Source: Natrialba chahannaoensis JCM 10990 (lineage in GTDB: Archaea; Halobacteriota; Halobacteria; Halobacteriales; Natrialbaceae). From it: DNA of 64,000 nt. Both the position numbers and the translations under genes were made by a program. The notes beneath the pieces are model-generated. The model searched no databases, had not been told where the DNA came from, and was given only the letters and a program-made list of their open reading frames with translations. This document shows, piece after piece, positions 63,754 through 64,000 of this stretch (position 1 is its first letter; every line of letters starts with the position of its first letter). Location of the stretch: contig NZ_AOIN01000008.1 in assembly GCF_000337135.1 (NCBI RefSeq), forward strand, positions 223,989 through 287,988, in the 5' to 3' direction.

Positions 63754-64000
63754 CGCGCATGCACCTCCGTACCCGTCGTATACGACTGGAAGACATCTTC
63801 GAGCGACGCCTCATCGGTCGAGAAGTCTCGAACGTCGACACCGTGGTCCTCGAGTGCGGTGAGCACAGCGGTCTTCGAGCCCTCGACCTGTGCGGTGATC
63901 GTCGGTGGCTGTTCCGACCCGACGGTGACGGTCGAGACGTCAGAGAGGGACCGAACGGCCTGCACCGCTTCGTTGTCGATGCGATCAACTGTGACCCGAA
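63750..64000 (-). CDS. ABC transporter ATP-binding protein, C-terminal fragment
   Basis: Only the last 83 residues are inside the window, cut by the right edge. They read VTVDRIDNEAVQAVRSLSDVSTVTVGSEQPPT and VEGSKTAVLTALEDHGVDVRDFSTDEASLEDVFQSYTTG, the accessory C-terminal regulatory domain of the ABC-2/NosF-like ATPases, with SLEDVF as the usual final motif. It overlaps the permease start by four bases, so they form one operon. Walker motifs lie beyond the window. Confidence 0.8.
   Translation of the reverse strand, partial: RVTVDRIDNEAVQAVRSLSDVSTVTVGSEQPPTITAQVEGSKTAVLTALEDHGVDVRDFSTDEASLEDVFQSYTTGTEVHAR

Overview
The window is chromosomal DNA from a halophilic archaeon (class Halobacteria), most likely of the Natrialbaceae type. 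Proteins are strongly acidic (Asp/Glu-rich) and encoded by GC-rich DNA with heavy GC third-position bias. Archaeal markers present are ribosomal protein L10e, a thermosome subunit, type II glyceraldehyde-3-phosphate dehydrogenase, RIO1 kinase and a KH-domain RNA-binding protein. Promoters are archaeal TATA boxes about 25-30 bases upstream of the start codon, and secreted proteins carry Tat or lipobox signals. The genus call is an inference; no rRNA, tRNA, CRISPR array or complete insertion sequence was seen.

Layout: 1-7.9 kb holds housekeeping genes (pcm fragment, zinc-ribbon protein, aminopeptidase, GAPDH, Hsp20, ATP-grasp protein, lipoprotein, L10e, site-2 protease). 8-10.6 kb has an ABC exporter pair and a DUF4870-like membrane protein. 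10.6-11.8 kb has a decanucleotide repeat array and an MDR oxidoreductase broken by a 52-bp tandem duplication. 11.9-17.7 kb is an inorganic-carbon module: beta-carbonic anhydrase, DabA, DabB and an Lrp regulator. 17.8-22.1 kb has a cold-shock protein and an overlapping three-gene operon with two UbiD-family proteins, the second degenerate. 22.3-29.4 kb is an acyl-CoA cluster (ligase, dehydrogenase, biotin carboxylase/BCCP, carboxyltransferase, cupin). 29.6-37.6 kb has a long-chain acyl-CoA ligase, an aldehyde ferredoxin oxidoreductase and eutBCA. 37.7-52.7 kb is mixed: thiolase, DUF5806 protein, secreted beta-sandwich protein, lipoate-ligase-like protein, serpin, thioesterase, DUF2071 protein, sugar transporter, alanine dehydrogenase and thermosome. 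52.7-54.6 kb is an AT-rich island with a MITE-like element and two exported proteins of unknown function. 54.6-64 kb has KH protein, TrpRS, lipoprotein, RIO1, ferredoxin, NAD-dependent DNA ligase, UspA, a PPOX-fold protein and an ABC permease/ATPase pair cut by the window end.

How the genes may work together: EutBC would split ethanolamine to acetaldehyde and ammonia, EutA would reactivate it, and the AOR-family oxidoreductase just upstream is a candidate for oxidising the aldehyde with ferredoxin. No microcompartment shell genes are present. DabA/DabB with a beta-carbonic anhydrase would take up and interconvert CO2 and bicarbonate, possibly feeding the biotin-dependent carboxylase, which is encoded about 10 kb away.

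The most unusual structures are the MITE-like element, the symmetric elements around the dabB promoter, the 52-bp frameshifting duplication, the degenerate UbiD partner, and many in-frame hexanucleotide microsatellites inside otherwise conserved genes.
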